Below are positions 1 to 9,465 of a stretch of 54,975 nt of DNA, one piece after another. The notes under the pieces were generated by a model that made no database searches, was not told the DNA's origin, and saw nothing but the letters and a program-made list of their open reading frames with translations. The DNA comes from Mesostigma viride. Lineage: Eukaryota > Streptophyta > Mesostigmatophyceae > Mesostigmatales > Mesostigmataceae. Made by a program: the position numbers and the translations under genes. The DNA lies in NCBI GenBank assembly GCA_009746045.1, contig RPFO01002099.1:1-54975 (forward strand). Reading direction: 5' to 3'. Every line of letters starts with the position of its first letter. Positions within the stretch are counted from its first letter, which is position 1.

Positions 1-430
1 CGTAGACCAGGAGGGACAGCAGCCTGCGACTGGTGGGGTACTGGAACCGGCACCAGGCTGCAAGGATACTACGTCTTGCAGGCTTGTGACAGGTCCTGTA
101 CTTCCTAGGTTGCAGGTAGCTAGGTAAATCCAGTTCGTCCTGGCTCTGCAAGGATGCCAGTGGACGTTGAGGATTTGCTAGCAAGCCTGCAACATGCCTC
201 GTCACACCGATGGGAACGAGGAGCAACAAAGAGGCATATAGCTTGGTCATGGGGATGGCCAAGCTATCTCGGAAGCACGCGCTCTGGTTGCCCACTTGAA
301 CGTGGAAGTGACCAACAAGGTGTGGCTTGGTGTTTGGGCTAAGGATTGCTGTCCCCAGCAATTGGCTCAAGCGTTGCGTGAAAGGCCAAGAGCTCACACG
401 CTCGGGGCTGGTTTCGTCTAACTGCCTACC
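1..430 (+). other. Left-edge remnant, no intact gene
   Basis: No complete gene is visible. One plus-strand frame from about 250 to 421 encodes a short, protein-like stretch (GQAISEARALVAHLNVEV is part of it) that ends in TAA. The same frame has a TAG just upstream, near 242. Another frame at 2-126 is open from the window edge to a stop. Together these look like the decayed end of a coding or mobile sequence that continues left of the window. I recognise no family. Confidence 0.3.
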
Positions 431-753
431 GTCAAAATGGAAAACGGCAAAACCAGAAATATCCTAACGCTGACAATTCTACAAAAACCCAAGGTGACCC
501 CAGGGTGGGCACCTGGGACACATGGATCCACGGGAAAACATCACAGTGGCCAGGGTGTGACAGTAGCCAGCATACCATCACAATCCCGTGGGGGTGCATG
601 GACATGTGTGCAATCCATTCATTATTATTCATAATAAAATCCAAGTACACATTGTGATGCCATGAAATGACTCAATGATGCAAACAGTGTCCATTGCTTT
701 ATTCATTTATTCAAAAACAGCTGTCCTTCATGAACTGTCAAGCCACCAAAGGT

Positions 754-1767
754 CTACGTCTTCTTCTGGGCGGCCTGGGCGGCCATGCTCTCTGCGATTT
801 GAGCGGGTGTGAACCCCATAGTCGCCATGTGGTTCAACATCCTTTGCAGGGTGTCTAGTCCAGCAGCAACTTGAGCGTCACTAGGGACAGGCTTGCTCCC
901 TGAACCCTGCCCAGCTGCTGGCTTCTCCTGCCCAGCTGCTGGCTTCTCCTGCCCAGCTGCTGGCTTCTCCTCCTCGCTGGCGGGTGCAGGCTTGTTTCCA
1001 GCACTGGGTGCAGGCTTGTTTCCAGCACTGGGTGCAGGCTTCTCCTCGGCACCGGCTGCAGTCTTCTGGGAAGGGACGGGGGTCTTCTTGATTGCGAATG
1101 ACCTGTCCGCCGGGCTCGGCGTGATCTTTGTTAGCTTTACGCGTCGTCCCACCGGGGGGGACTTCCTCGCCCTCTTGGAGGAGGGAGTGGATCCCTCCTC
1201 CTTCTTTACCACAACCTCCCATTGCATGGGAGGGGCTTCCTCGCCCACATCGACCACCTCCTGTCCCTGGAGACACTCCTCATGCCGGACGTGCTCACGC
1301 CATGAATCACGCGCCATCTTGGCCGTCACCTTGTTGCCATTGCCGTTTCCAGGGCTCCCTCTGAAATTCTTGAGGAAATCGCGCATCCGCGCGTCATACT
1401 GAATATCGATTTTAGACATAGGGAGCCATGCCTGTGTCGCATCTGAAAACATGGTCTTGACGTGAAGCGAGCCTGCTTCGAACTTGACTCCAGTAAACCT
1501 GTCGATTTTGCCATCGTCGAACTGCGTCTGAACACGCTCCTCCTCCTCGTCTTCCTCATCTGATGACGAGGAGGAGGAGACATGTCGGCATTTGCCGGCC
1601 CCCCTGGATGGCCTTGCCCTAATGTTTCTCTTCGAAATGTCGTCTACTGTCTCCTGGAGTATATCTCCTACAGCGTGAAATAGAGCGGCGATTGGCAGCC
1701 GCTTCGCCTGCCTCACGTTATCCTTCATAATATCGCTATCCTTCATCGCACCTGGGCTATCGTTCAT
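754..1767 (-). CDS. Acidic/basic low-complexity protein with Pro-Ala-Lys repeats
   Basis: A 337-residue protein I do not recognise. It has a Ser/Asp/Glu tract at about residues 65-80 and a more ordered middle (about 80-150) rich in aromatic residues. A basic SSKRARKSP patch near residue 200 looks like a nuclear localisation signal. Imperfect repeats of KPAPSAGN and EKPAAGQ fill about 240-290, and the C-terminus is predicted helical. The composition suggests a nuclear or chromatin-associated protein, but that is inference. Downstream on the minus strand, AATAAA occurs twice (706-711 and 698-703), fitting a eukaryotic polyadenylation region. The first ATG of the frame is used. The upstream region lacks the GCCATAGCC motif seen by the neighbouring divergent pairs. 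Confidence 0.65.
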   Translation of the reverse strand: MNDSPGAMKDSDIMKDNVRQAKRLPIAALFHAVGDILQETVDDISKRNIRARPSRGAGKCRHVSSSSSSDEEDEEEERVQTQFDDGKIDRFTGVKFEAGSLHVKTMFSDATQAWLPMSKIDIQYDARMRDFLKNFRGSPGNGNGNKVTAKMARDSWREHVRHEECLQGQEVVDVGEEAPPMQWEVVVKKEEGSTPSSKRARKSPPVGRRVKLTKITPSPADRSFAIKKTPVPSQKTAAGAEEKPAPSAGNKPAPSAGNKPAPASEEEKPAAGQEKPAAGQEKPAAGQGSGSKPVPSDAQVAAGLDTLQRMLNHMATMGFTPAQIAESMAAQAAQKKT

Positions 1768-2417
1768 TGTGTCACTTCTCTTCTCGTTGCTTGATCAATT
1801 AATTCATTGCACGCATGCACGCCGCCTTTGATTCATTTTGTATATGTTTACCACCCCCAAAATTCGATAATTTGCCAAGTGGGCCGCCAGCCACCCCCTT
1901 ACAATTCGTTCCAAGTCCAGAATGTACATTATATACGATTCTGATGCGTGATACTGCATTCGTACGGTGCAAGTACCATATTCTGGCGTCGTACGGTGCA
2001 GTATAGGCGCGGCTCCGAATTCGGTGGTCCCGGACTTGAGAAAATTGCCTAAGTCCCAAACACTAAGGCGTATGGGCCTGCTACCTAAGTGCACAGGCCA
2101 AAGTACTTGTCCAAATTGTAATTAAATTATATATCCATGCAAGGCTTGATAAGCACATTGTTCGTGAATGTTTGCATGCAAGAAACTTTTATTATTTCAA
2201 TAAAATCATGAGTAAATATATGAAAATGCACAAGGTCCCACGGGACTTGCCCTATACTGACTACCATGCGTGCTAGTGTACATCACAAATGACAAAGTCC
2301 TAGGGACTTGTCTTTAGTCCCCCTTCATGGAGCAGGGCCTCATGGAGGGGTTGGAGCCAGACGGGCCAGCTCGAAAACGCTGGGAGGGGTTGGCACCACG
2401 GAAGACCTTCTCCTTCT
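1768..2417. other. Intergenic region, AT-rich, no gene seen
   Basis: 650 bases between two minus-strand genes. It contains the promoter side of the gene ending at 754 and the 3' region of the gene ending at 2418. AT-rich stretches lie near 2110-2220. Short inverted pieces built on GTCCCACGGGAC-like words occur near 2236-2250 and 2300-2320. GTACGGTGCA occurs twice near 1960-2005. No reading frame with coding character is visible. Confidence 0.4.
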
Positions 2418-3473
2418 TCACGACTGGCTCCTCAGAGGGGGGGGGGAGTCAGCAGGGCGCTTTCCCTTGAGGAAGTCGCTCTTGGGGACCTCCACAACGT
2501 CGTCATCGTCATCCTCCACCTCGATGACCTTGGGGGCCATCTTGGAAGGCGTGGTCTTCACCCTCCTGCAGGTGTTGCCCCTGAGGAACTTGGGCTCCTC
2601 CTCCTCCTCCTCCTCCTCCTCCTCCTTGACCACAGCCTCCTGGGGCTGCTGCTCCTCCTCCTGCTCCTGCTCCTCCTCCTCCTCCTCCTCCTCGGGATCC
2701 CGCTTGAACTGGTACCACGGGTCCTCCGCGTCGTCCAACGGCTCCTCGTCGTCCTCGTCCTTCTCAGACTCGAGGGCCCCCTCCTCAGCGTCAGACTCGT
2801 CCTGGATTTCCTGGAGGCGCCTGCGTGCCTCCTCCTGGATCGCCTTCCTCCTCTCGTCCCTGTCCGCCTTCCTCACTTGCCACTTGAGTGGCATGTTGTA
2901 GCGAGGGTCGGACTCGCAGGGGTCCACGGGCCTGGGGATGTTCGGAGCAGTGAAGACGTTCTCCTCCTTGGAGAAGAAGCAATTGACGCAGAGCTCGCGC
3001 TTCCAGTTGGCGTTGGGGAAGAAAGCCCACGGAGCGGTCTCATCCCCGCACTCTGGGCAATCAGGGGGAAAATCGGCTTGTGGTCGATCTCGTTGTTCTG
3101 CAAAGTGGGGTGGGCAGCACAAAAAATGACAAGGGGCAGTGCGTCTTGTTAGAATCCACAGGAGGAGTGCAAAAATGCAGCCAAAGTCAGCAAAAAAACG
3201 CAAGGAAAGGAAGTTTACCTCGAGCTTGTGCTCGCAGAGGATGCATTCCGTGTGGTAGCCACCGATATCCTCGGGGACCTTGCGAAACTTGTCAATGGGG
3301 AGCAAGGTATCGCAACAAATGCAAATGGACAGCACTTCTGCGACTGGCTTGTTTTCCTTGTTCCTTTTTGCGAGAGCTGCGTCAAAAGCGTCGTGGAGCT
3401 TGTCTGTCATATCGTGGACTTTGACCCCATTGCCTGGGTAAGCACGGACTGGGAAACGCTTAGTGCGGGCCAT
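2418..3473 (-). CDS. Two-module CxxC zinc protein with acidic tail (spliced)
   Basis: A zinc-binding-type protein of unknown function. Exon 1 (3473-3219, 85 codons) carries CICC and CILC near residues 51-80. The next exon carries CPEC and CVNC, followed by a charged region and long Glu/Asp runs. A GT-AG intron is visible at 3218-3098: GTAAAC at the donor, a pyrimidine tract and TTTGCAG at the acceptor. Splicing it shifts the frame by one before CPEC. One extra base in the G5 run at 3064-3068 (plus strand) would restore it, so I suspect a consensus deletion. The unspliced frame is open but reads through an implausible hydrophobic segment. It is divergently paired with the gene at 4206; GCCATAGCC lies about 48 bases upstream of the ATG. 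Paired CxxC modules recur in the minus genes of the next two pairs. Confidence 0.72.
   Translation of the reverse strand: MARTKRFPVRAYPGNGVKVHDMTDKLHDAFDAALAKRNKENKPVAEVLSICICCDTLLPIDKFRKVPEDIGGYHTECILCEHKLEVNFLSLRFFADFGCIFALLLWILTRRTAPCHFLCCPPHFAEQRDRPQADFPPDCPECGDETAPWAFFPNANWKRELCVNCFFSKEENVFTAPNIPRPVDPCESDPRYNMPLKWQVRKADRDERRKAIQEEARRRLQEIQDESDAEEGALESEKDEDDEEPLDDAEDPWYQFKRDPEEEEEEEEQEQEEEQQPQEAVVKEEEEEEEEEEPKFLRGNTCRRVKTTPSKMAPKVIEVEDDDDDVVEVPKSDFLKGKRPADSPPPLRSQS
3098..3218 (-). other. Spliceosomal intron (candidate)
   Basis: 121-nt GT-AG intron in the CxxC zinc-protein gene. The donor reads GAG/GTAAAC and the acceptor is CCCCACTTTGCAG/AAC after a pyrimidine-rich stretch. Its length is not a multiple of three, and the downstream frame needs one extra base near 3064-3068 to continue into CPEC. 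It resembles the intron of the divergent partner (4342-4509), whose acceptor is TTGCTTGCAG/AA. Confidence 0.6.
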
Positions 3474-4205
3474 TGTGTTTTGGTGCTAAGGGGTTGGTTT
3501 TGCTGAGAGCTTTTTGGCTATGGCGGTTTGGCTTGCAGAATGCCCTTGGATGCAAAGGGGGAAGTGTTTTATACCTTCCCCGTGGATGACGCATGGGACT
3601 TGTGAAAAATCCTGTGGTCGCCGCTGTGACAGGCTGGTAACGGCAAAACGGCCGTGGAAATCCACGCGGTGAAGGCCGCGGGCCGCGTGAATCCACGGGA
3701 AATCTGATACGAAACCGCCTTTCACGCGGCACGCCACGCTGGACTGGCATGTAACCGCCGTTTCCCGCGGCACTCCACGCTGGACAAGTTCAGAAAACCG
3801 CCGTTTCCCGCGGCACGCCACGCTGGACTGGCATGTAACCGCCGTTTCCCGCGGCACGCCACGCTGGACCGGCACGTAACGGCCGTTTCCCGCGGCACGC
3901 CACGCTAAAATCGTGAAGTAACCGCCACGCCAACTTGTCAGTCCCGAGCCGCGGCACGAGAAAACGGAGATCCCGAGATCTTCCAGCGGATTTTTTGGCG
4001 TGATTCCCTGTACGGCGTGCTGTCTCACGGGAAATCTCCTGCAAAACGCCTGTTCAGGCCAATCGCACGGTCACAAATCGCCCAAAAACTTTGAGGCGGA
4101 GAAGGGTCTTCGAAGTGTATATGTGCCCAACCACCACGCCTCCACGAGCACTCACCACTACACACCGCCATAGCCAAGAAAGCTCACTACATCTCTCAGA
4201 ACACG
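3474..4205. promoter_or_regulatory. Bidirectional promoter with about five 40-bp repeats
   Basis: Shared upstream region of the divergent genes at 3473 (minus) and 4206 (plus). From about 3713 to 3920 a roughly 40-bp unit repeats about five times with small changes. Its core, TTTCCCGCGGCACGCCACG, contains TTTCCCGC, which matches the E2F/DP consensus TTTSSCGC. CACGGG words occur at 3577, 3693 and 4023, and a CCAAT core (GGCCAATCG) near 4048. GCCATAGCC lies near 4168 for the plus gene and, inverted, near 3521-3529 for the minus gene. Control by an E2F-like factor is inference from the motif only. Confidence 0.55.
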
Positions 4206-5429
4206 ATGCCTAGGGCTGGATTCGCTTCTAACTCTCATGGTAGCCAGGGCGTGAGGGGGGGAATGAGGCCTGTGCCTCGCCCATTTCCAAGGGAAGGAAC
4301 TCGCGACAGGCCATACGACGCTGAGCAGGAGCAAGAGCCGGGTAATGTTCCTTTTCCTGTCTTTTTCCGTCTTTTCCCGTGGAGAGCTGTCGTTTGCAAG
4401 TGGTTTTGCCCCCAAAAGCTCACCCCTTGTGTGGTTTTCCGTGGCTTATAAATTTGTTTTTTTTTCAATGCTTGCGTTTTTTTTTTTTGCTTTTTTGTTT
4501 TGCTTGCAGAAGAAAGCCGTGACGCCAAACGGCTGAAGGAGATGCCTATGAGGCAGAAGGTCTCCACTCCCGCCGGCATCCGCGAACGCTCTTGGCAGGA
4601 GAAATACGAAGGGCTGTCCTGCAACGTCAAAAACGCTGTCGTTATCAAGTTGCCGCAGTGCCCCTTCTGCCTGGCCCCCAGCAAGACGGGGAAGTACGCG
4701 AGGCTCGTCGCCCTCATCGACCATCCCCACATCCACGAGTGCAACTGCGTGATGTGCCCCGAGTGCGTGGAGAAGATGAAGGCGTTCCATCTCACCAAGC
4801 CGAACGGCAAGACCACCAACATGAAGTGCCCCATGTGCAGCTGCGAAGTCCTCACGCACTACCACAAGTTCTACCAGATGGACCACGCCCTCAACGAGCT
4901 GGTGGCCTCCCTCCCCTACGGCTTCTGCGACTACGGCTGCGGAATGTTCCTTCACAGGGAGGACGTCGACGACCACTTCGCCACCTGCGAGAAGAACCGC
5001 TTCGAGTGCGGTTTCTCCGTCGATATCAAGAGGCAGGACGGCTCCAAGTCCAAGACCGGCTGTTCTTACACTGGCAGGAAGGCGGACGTGGAGGCTCACA
5101 TGAAGAGGTGCGCCTACTACCACGAGGCCTGCGCTGTGCTGGAGCTGAAGGAGAAGGCCAAGCAGGCAGATGCTGTCAAGGAGCGCCTGATGAAGGAAGG
5201 CCACGGCGCCAGGGATGACTTGAGGATGCTCCTCGGCTTCACGGCTGAGGAGATGGACGATGTAATGGAGCGGCTGGTGGTGAAGGAGCTGGACCGCGTG
5301 GGGCGGCTCCCGTGTGCCAGCTCGCTACCTGATGGAGGCCAGGCATTCCCAACAGATAGCGAGATACAAAACGCCTCGTTCCCAGTCCTTGATGTGTCAC
5401 AGGGCGCCCAGTCTGCAAGGATAGTGTAG
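4206..5429 (+). CDS. RING/TRAF-type zinc-finger protein (spliced)
   Basis: Probable E3-ligase-like or scaffold protein of about 351 residues after splicing. Exon 1 is 4206-4341 and exon 2 starts at 4510. The intron (4342-4509, 168 nt, GTAATG...TTGCAG) removes an in-frame-looking AT-rich stretch and joins in phase 1. A RING-like module spans about residues 96-155 with CPFC, CNCVMCPEC and CPMC. A TRAF-type zinc-finger region follows at about 185-246, with CDYGC, H-x3-C, CGF and H-x3-C spacings. The C-terminal third is charged and helical. RING plus TRAF-type fingers is the usual architecture of TRAF-like ubiquitin ligases; the substrate cannot be told. The start is the first ATG after GCCATAGCC (about 30 bases upstream). 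Confidence 0.82.
4342..4509 (+). other. Spliceosomal intron
   Basis: 168-nt intron with GTAATG donor, T-rich 3' half and TTGCTTGCAG acceptor. The flanking exons join in phase 1 and keep one long frame to 5429. The composition (long T runs) contrasts sharply with the GC-rich exons. Confidence 0.85.
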
Positions 5430-6040
5430 GTGACAGATGCCAGCATAAGATGTGCATGTTTTCAGCACTAGGCAGTTGGAGATAGGATGCCAGCATAGGA
5501 TGTAGATGTTTGCCAGAATTAGGCCAGTAGATATGCGAATGCCAGCATAACACAACGATGTTTTTTTAATGACTTGGAAAAGATGTGAATGTTCTGGCCC
5601 AAACGTAAAAAATATCTAAGTGCCATAGTATATTTAAGTATCTGTAGTTAGGAACAGGCCACGTGGCAGCCACAAAGCCCGAGGGTAGCCAGCCGAATCT
5701 GTAGTACGAGATCCGACGGTTACGGAACGGACGGGTACGGACGAGTACGGACGGGTACGGACGGGTACGGCCAGTACGGAACGGACGCGGCACGCGGAAT
5801 CCCGTGGACCACCACGAGGCCCCCGTGGGCCCCGCCGGTTTTTAGGTTCCAGGGTTAGTATTACGGGCCCCCTATCTTTTGTGTGCCACGGGATTTTTCT
5901 AAGTCCCGTGGCACTGCATGAGATGTGGGCATGCACGAATCGTTTTTTCATTACAAGTTAATAATTTACAGGCAGAGACTTGTCTATTGATGAGGGCTGG
6001 GCTATGTGTGCACTTGTGGCTACTGATACAATGAGGCTGT
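5430..6040. repeat. Gene-free spacer with short tandem repeats
   Basis: Convergent 3' spacer. GATGCCAGCATA recurs three times (about 5437, 5487, 5538), each followed within a few bases by a GATGT/GATGTTT word. From about 5712 to 5780 a 10-bp ACGGGTACGG-type unit repeats about six times. A perfect inverted pair built on CCACGGGA and TCCCGTGG lies near 5886-5912. No coding frame is convincing. The ATGCCAGCAT word is also part of the 52-bp repeats inside the foldback element at 8341-9389. Confidence 0.5.
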
Positions 6041-7150
6041 TTAATCGTAGTCGACCGGCACAGGGGCGCCGATGGCGTGCACGCCCAGGAGGGTGGTGAT
6101 GTCCGTGAGGGGCGCTACGTGCCCGGATAGCTTGTTGTTTTCTCCGTCCTGGTACCACGCCTTGAAGCGGTTGTCGAAGCTGTATCCGTCGAACTTGATG
6201 AGGGCCTTCCTGTGCACGTTCCTGGCGCAGAAGTGGCAGGCCACGCCCATGGTGCCCTCCTGAGGGATGTACATCATGTAGGCGGACATGGCGTGGTGCT
6301 CGAACTCGCGCTTGCAGCTCTCGCACCTCGCGGGCGGCCACTGGTCGTAGTAGGGGAAGTTGTAGGAGGGGGCGAGGGAGGAGCAGATGCGCGCCAAGTC
6401 CTCGTCCAGCTTGAAGCGGCGCAGGACGTCCTCGCAGCTGGCGACCATGGGGTCGAAGTCCTGGTGGTTTCCTTTGCGCATGATGGCCACGACCTGCCTG
6501 TTGACGCAGGGCTCGCAGTAGATCCCTGGCTCGGTGTCCCCCTCCTTGTGCAGGACGCGGAAGGCGACCTTGTTTGGCATGGTCTTGCACTCGCGGCACC
6601 TGTACTGCCCCCCTTGTTCCAGCGGGACGAGCGGGCGGCTGGTTTCCGGCTTGGGCACGGGCACCCTGATCCACTGGGACATGTACTTCTTGCGGTACTC
6701 GGAGTCCCTGCCCTCGTCCATGATGATGCTGATGCAGGAGACGAGGCACTCCTCGCAGAGGATGTCGTCCATGGAGCCCATCTTGTTCCTGGGGTTGTGT
6801 CGCATCAAGATGCTGTCCGGGCCCTTTTGGTGGCACTTGTCGCAGGGGTAGTGGTCTCTGACGGCCTGCTCGTAGTCGAAGGGGGCCACGGACTCGTCAG
6901 GGTCGGGGACCAGGTCGGTGATGCCGTACTCGCGCTCCTCCGGCAGAGGCGAGGAGGGGCAGAGGACGGCGTTGGGGTCGCAGCAGCGGAGGCGGCATCC
7001 CTTGACGGCTTTGCGCTTGCGGAGGGGCGCTTGCTTCCTGGCCAGGTGGGCGCCCACCATGAACTGCACGAATCCGTCTCGCAGCTTTGGCACCGGCTTG
7101 CGCGAGGAGCGCCTGCGCATGGAGGCCATGGAGCGCGTGGTGATGGCCAT
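6041..7150 (-). CDS. Three-module CxxC zinc protein
   Basis: About 369 residues, function unknown. Three CxxC...CxxC pairs are visible: CDKC/CEEC (about residues 103-135), CREC/CEPC (185-215) and CESC/CHFC (276-308). Each pair is separated by 24-29 residues, as in zinc-ribbon or treble-clef domains. A basic N-terminus (RRRSSRKP and RKRK) suggests nuclear localisation. I chose the ATG at 7150 because the upstream extension to 7270 runs through promoter-like sequence; this ATG is directly preceded by CATAGCC. It is divergent from the MYND gene at 7526. The architecture parallels the minus-strand members of the neighbouring pairs (2418-3473 and 9466-10352), suggesting a local family. Confidence 0.75.
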   Translation of the reverse strand: MAITTRSMASMRRRSSRKPVPKLRDGFVQFMVGAHLARKQAPLRKRKAVKGCRLRCCDPNAVLCPSSPLPEEREYGITDLVPDPDESVAPFDYEQAVRDHYPCDKCHQKGPDSILMRHNPRNKMGSMDDILCEECLVSCISIIMDEGRDSEYRKKYMSQWIRVPVPKPETSRPLVPLEQGGQYRCRECKTMPNKVAFRVLHKEGDTEPGIYCEPCVNRQVVAIMRKGNHQDFDPMVASCEDVLRRFKLDEDLARICSSLAPSYNFPYYDQWPPARCESCKREFEHHAMSAYMMYIPQEGTMGVACHFCARNVHRKALIKFDGYSFDNRFKAWYQDGENNKLSGHVAPLTDITTLLGVHAIGAPVPVDYD

Positions 7151-7525
7151 GGCTATGTCGTGAAAAGAGAAGGCGTTTGTTTTCTGGCTTGCTGGTTGGT
7201 CTTGCGTGAGATGGCTTCCCCGTGGCTGTCCACAGTCTTTGTGATTTCTCACGGGTGGCGGCGGACGCACGGGATTGGTCCATCCACGGGTGGGCCGCGT
7301 CCGGCGCGGCGCTTCTAGAAACTCCGGTCCGGTTCCGCGTGCTGACTCACGGGACCGGAAAGGCCGCGTCCGGCGCGGCGCTTCTAGAAAGTTCCTCGTG
7401 CTGACTCACGGGCCTTTTGGCGCGGCGCTCTCGGGTCCCGCGAGATCGGTAAAGTCGCGTGCGCGGCCGTGGGTGGCGGTCACGTGCAGAAGCCATAGCC
7501 GGCAGTGGACAGCGAGCGAGGAATC
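7151..7525. promoter_or_regulatory. Bidirectional promoter with heat-shock-like elements
   Basis: The region between the divergent zinc-protein genes contains a direct duplication of about 50 bp (7292-7350 and 7361-7411). Each copy carries TTCTAGAA followed by a CACGGG word. The second copy is a three-pentamer heat-shock element, TTCtaGAAagTTC (7382-7394); the first is slightly degenerate at 7313-7325. An inverted CCAAT core (GGGATTGG) sits near 7271. GCCATAGCC at about 7492-7500 lies 26 bases before the plus-strand ATG. HSF binding follows from the consensus nGAAnnTTCn, not from data. Confidence 0.55.
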
Positions 7526-8323
7526 ATGTGTAGTTTGATCGGTTTGAACGCCTGCGTGGGTTCCGGCGTCTCTCTGACGCACCCCAGCGGTTCTTGGCCG
7601 GTGGAAGATCTGATGGGCACGCAGCTGCTGACCGTGGCCCTGATGGAGCCGGACGAGGGGGAGCGCGCGAAACTTTTGAACGCCGCGGCCGCGTTCGTGA
7701 GCAAGGCGGACTTTTTCTCGGTGGTGGAGGCCCTGCGTTTCAAAGAGTACGCGAACTGCCTCCGCATCGTGTACGGTTTCGACACGATGGCTTCGAAGGG
7801 CGGCGCGGTTGCGTTCGACGCGCCCATGGCAGTGAAGTTGGGGTGCGTGCAGATCCAAGTGCGTGACAGCACGCTGCTGTGGGGGATCTACCACCGTTCG
7901 CTTTATTCGTGCCCCCTGGGCCGTTTGATCGACGTGGAGGCCAAGAGGTGCGCCACTTGCAAGCGCGTGCCTCCCGTGGGGAAGAAGTTTCCCAAGTGCG
8001 GTCGTTGCCTCACGATGCGGTATTGCACGAAGGCGTGCCAGTTGGAGGATTTCTTTTGCCACAAGCCTTCTTGCTTGGTGGCCGCGCGCGCTATGAAGAT
8101 GGGTCTGGAGGAGCACTTGGCCGAGTCGAACGCATTGATCGAGGCGTGCTCGAAGCGTCTGGGCGTGGATCTGCAGATGCGCGAGAAGACCCCTTCTCAG
8201 GCTCCAACGAGGGTCCCTCTGCCCGTCCCAGGCGTGAAGAAGGGCGCTTCCCGCGCGATGCGCACGTACAGGAGGAGCGGGTCTGGCCGCGAGGGCCGCC
8301 TTCCCCGTATCGAGGAGGAGTAG
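7526..8323 (+). CDS. MYND zinc-finger protein
   Basis: About 265 residues. A MYND finger spans about residues 142-182: C-x2-C, then CGRC, YCTKACQ, and a final H-x3-C (FFCHKPSC). MYND fingers bind proline-rich peptides and zinc and act in protein-protein contacts, often in transcriptional repression. The N-terminal 140 residues have no motif I recognise. The C-terminus is basic (KKGASRAMRTYRRSGSG), possibly nuclear. The ATG at 7526 follows GCCATAGCC by 26 bases; an upstream in-frame GTG at 7505 is unlikely in a eukaryote. No catalytic SET domain is present, so it is a stand-alone MYND protein. Confidence 0.78.
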   Translation: MCSLIGLNACVGSGVSLTHPSGSWPVEDLMGTQLLTVALMEPDEGERAKLLNAAAAFVSKADFFSVVEALRFKEYANCLRIVYGFDTMASKGGAVAFDAPMAVKLGCVQIQVRDSTLLWGIYHRSLYSCPLGRLIDVEAKRCATCKRVPPVGKKFPKCGRCLTMRYCTKACQLEDFFCHKPSCLVAARAMKMGLEEHLAESNALIEACSKRLGVDLQMREKTPSQAPTRVPLPVPGVKKGASRAMRTYRRSGSGREGRLPRIEEE

Positions 8324-8340
8324 AGGGCTTGCATGCTGGC

Positions 8341-9389
8341 CATTGATTGGCTGAAAGTTGGCACCTGAACTTGGCTACTTGTAGTGTATCGTATCTGTAC
8401 TTGAATACTACAAGTAGATTCTAGTTGAACTAGAATCCAAGTAACGCCATTGGACGATACAAAAAGTGGTGATGCTCTGAACAATAGCATCACCACCGCC
8501 CACGGGAAAAAGTGGTGACACTGGTGATGCTGTGTTTTTTTTCAAGGGGGGCAAATTATTTTTATGGCCAGCAAATATTGGACGAAATGCATTATTGAGT
8601 CTAATCCAAGCATTATTAAATAATTACGTCCAATCATGGAGTGACACGTGTATTCAATAATTGCAATAGTTGTCAGGGGTTGACATGTAATTACTCTCCC
8701 TCGCTGACCATAAAATATTGACATATGCCAGCATTAATAATAATATACTCCCTCGCTGACCATAAAATATTGACATATGCCAGCATTAATAATAATATAC
8801 TCCCTCGCTGACCATAAAATATTGACATATGCCAGCATTAATAATAATATACTCCCTCGCTGACCATAAAATATTGACATATGCCAGCATTAATAATAAT
8901 ATACTCCCTCGCTGACCATAAAATTTGAACCCAACGCATATAAAAATACTCTATCGCTGACCATAAAATTTTGAACCCAACGGTCATATAAAAATACTCT
9001 ATCGCTGACCATAAAATTTTGAACCCAACGGTCATATCACACTATTGCAAAATGCACGGGAAAGATATGCGTAATTGTGTGATAATTACCCAATTAGGAT
9101 TGCCCCGTGGACTTTGCAATAGTGGGTGCACCTCTGTAATGCAATTTCCGCAATATTTGCTGGCCATAAAAATAATTTGACCCCCTCGAAAAAAAACACA
9201 GCATCACCAGTGTCACCACTTTTTCCCGTGGACGATGGTGATGCTATTGTTCAGAGCATCACCACTTTACTAGCGACCAATGGCGTCACTTCGTTTCTAG
9301 TTCGGATATGGTATACTACAAGTATTCCTAGTACAGATACGCGAGGCCGCGGAACTACCTAGTGCACATGAGTTGGAGCCAATCAAATG
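8341..9389. mobile_element. Foldback/MITE-like element with long inverted repeats
   Basis: The ends are inverted: CATTGATTGGCT at 8341 and AGCCAATCAAATG ending 9389. A nearly identical inner arm of about 115 bp lies at 8463-8578 and, inverted, at 9150-9268; it includes GTGGTGATGCTCTGAACAAT. The centre (about 8695-9030) carries tandem repeats. No open frame is credible inside, so it is non-autonomous. The outermost 100 bp of the arms are more diverged. A further small inverted pair built on ACTATTGCAAA lies at 9041-9122. It sits between the convergent 3' ends of the MYND gene and the gene at 9466. Confidence 0.7.
8695..9030. repeat. 52-bp tandem repeats and a 45-48-bp variant
   Basis: CTCCCTCGCTGACCATAAAA starts a unit that recurs with exact 52-bp spacing (8701, 8753, 8805, 8857, 8909). 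It then changes into a related unit with GAACCCAACGGTCATATAAA at 45- and 48-bp spacing (8954, 9002). This minisatellite fills the loop of the foldback element. Confidence 0.8.
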
Positions 9390-9465
9390 GGAGGAAATGT
9401 ACTTTATTATCATACATGGGGGCAAGCAAACCCCGTGGAAAGGGCAAAACAACGGCCCGAGGACT

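Noticed and set aside
2308-2901. Ser-rich plus-strand frame
   Set aside because: The Ser runs are the reverse complement of Glu/Asp runs in the CxxC gene on the other strand.
8695-9030. CRISPR-like regular repeats
   Set aside because: The units are contiguous with no unique spacers and sit in the loop of a foldback element in a eukaryotic context.
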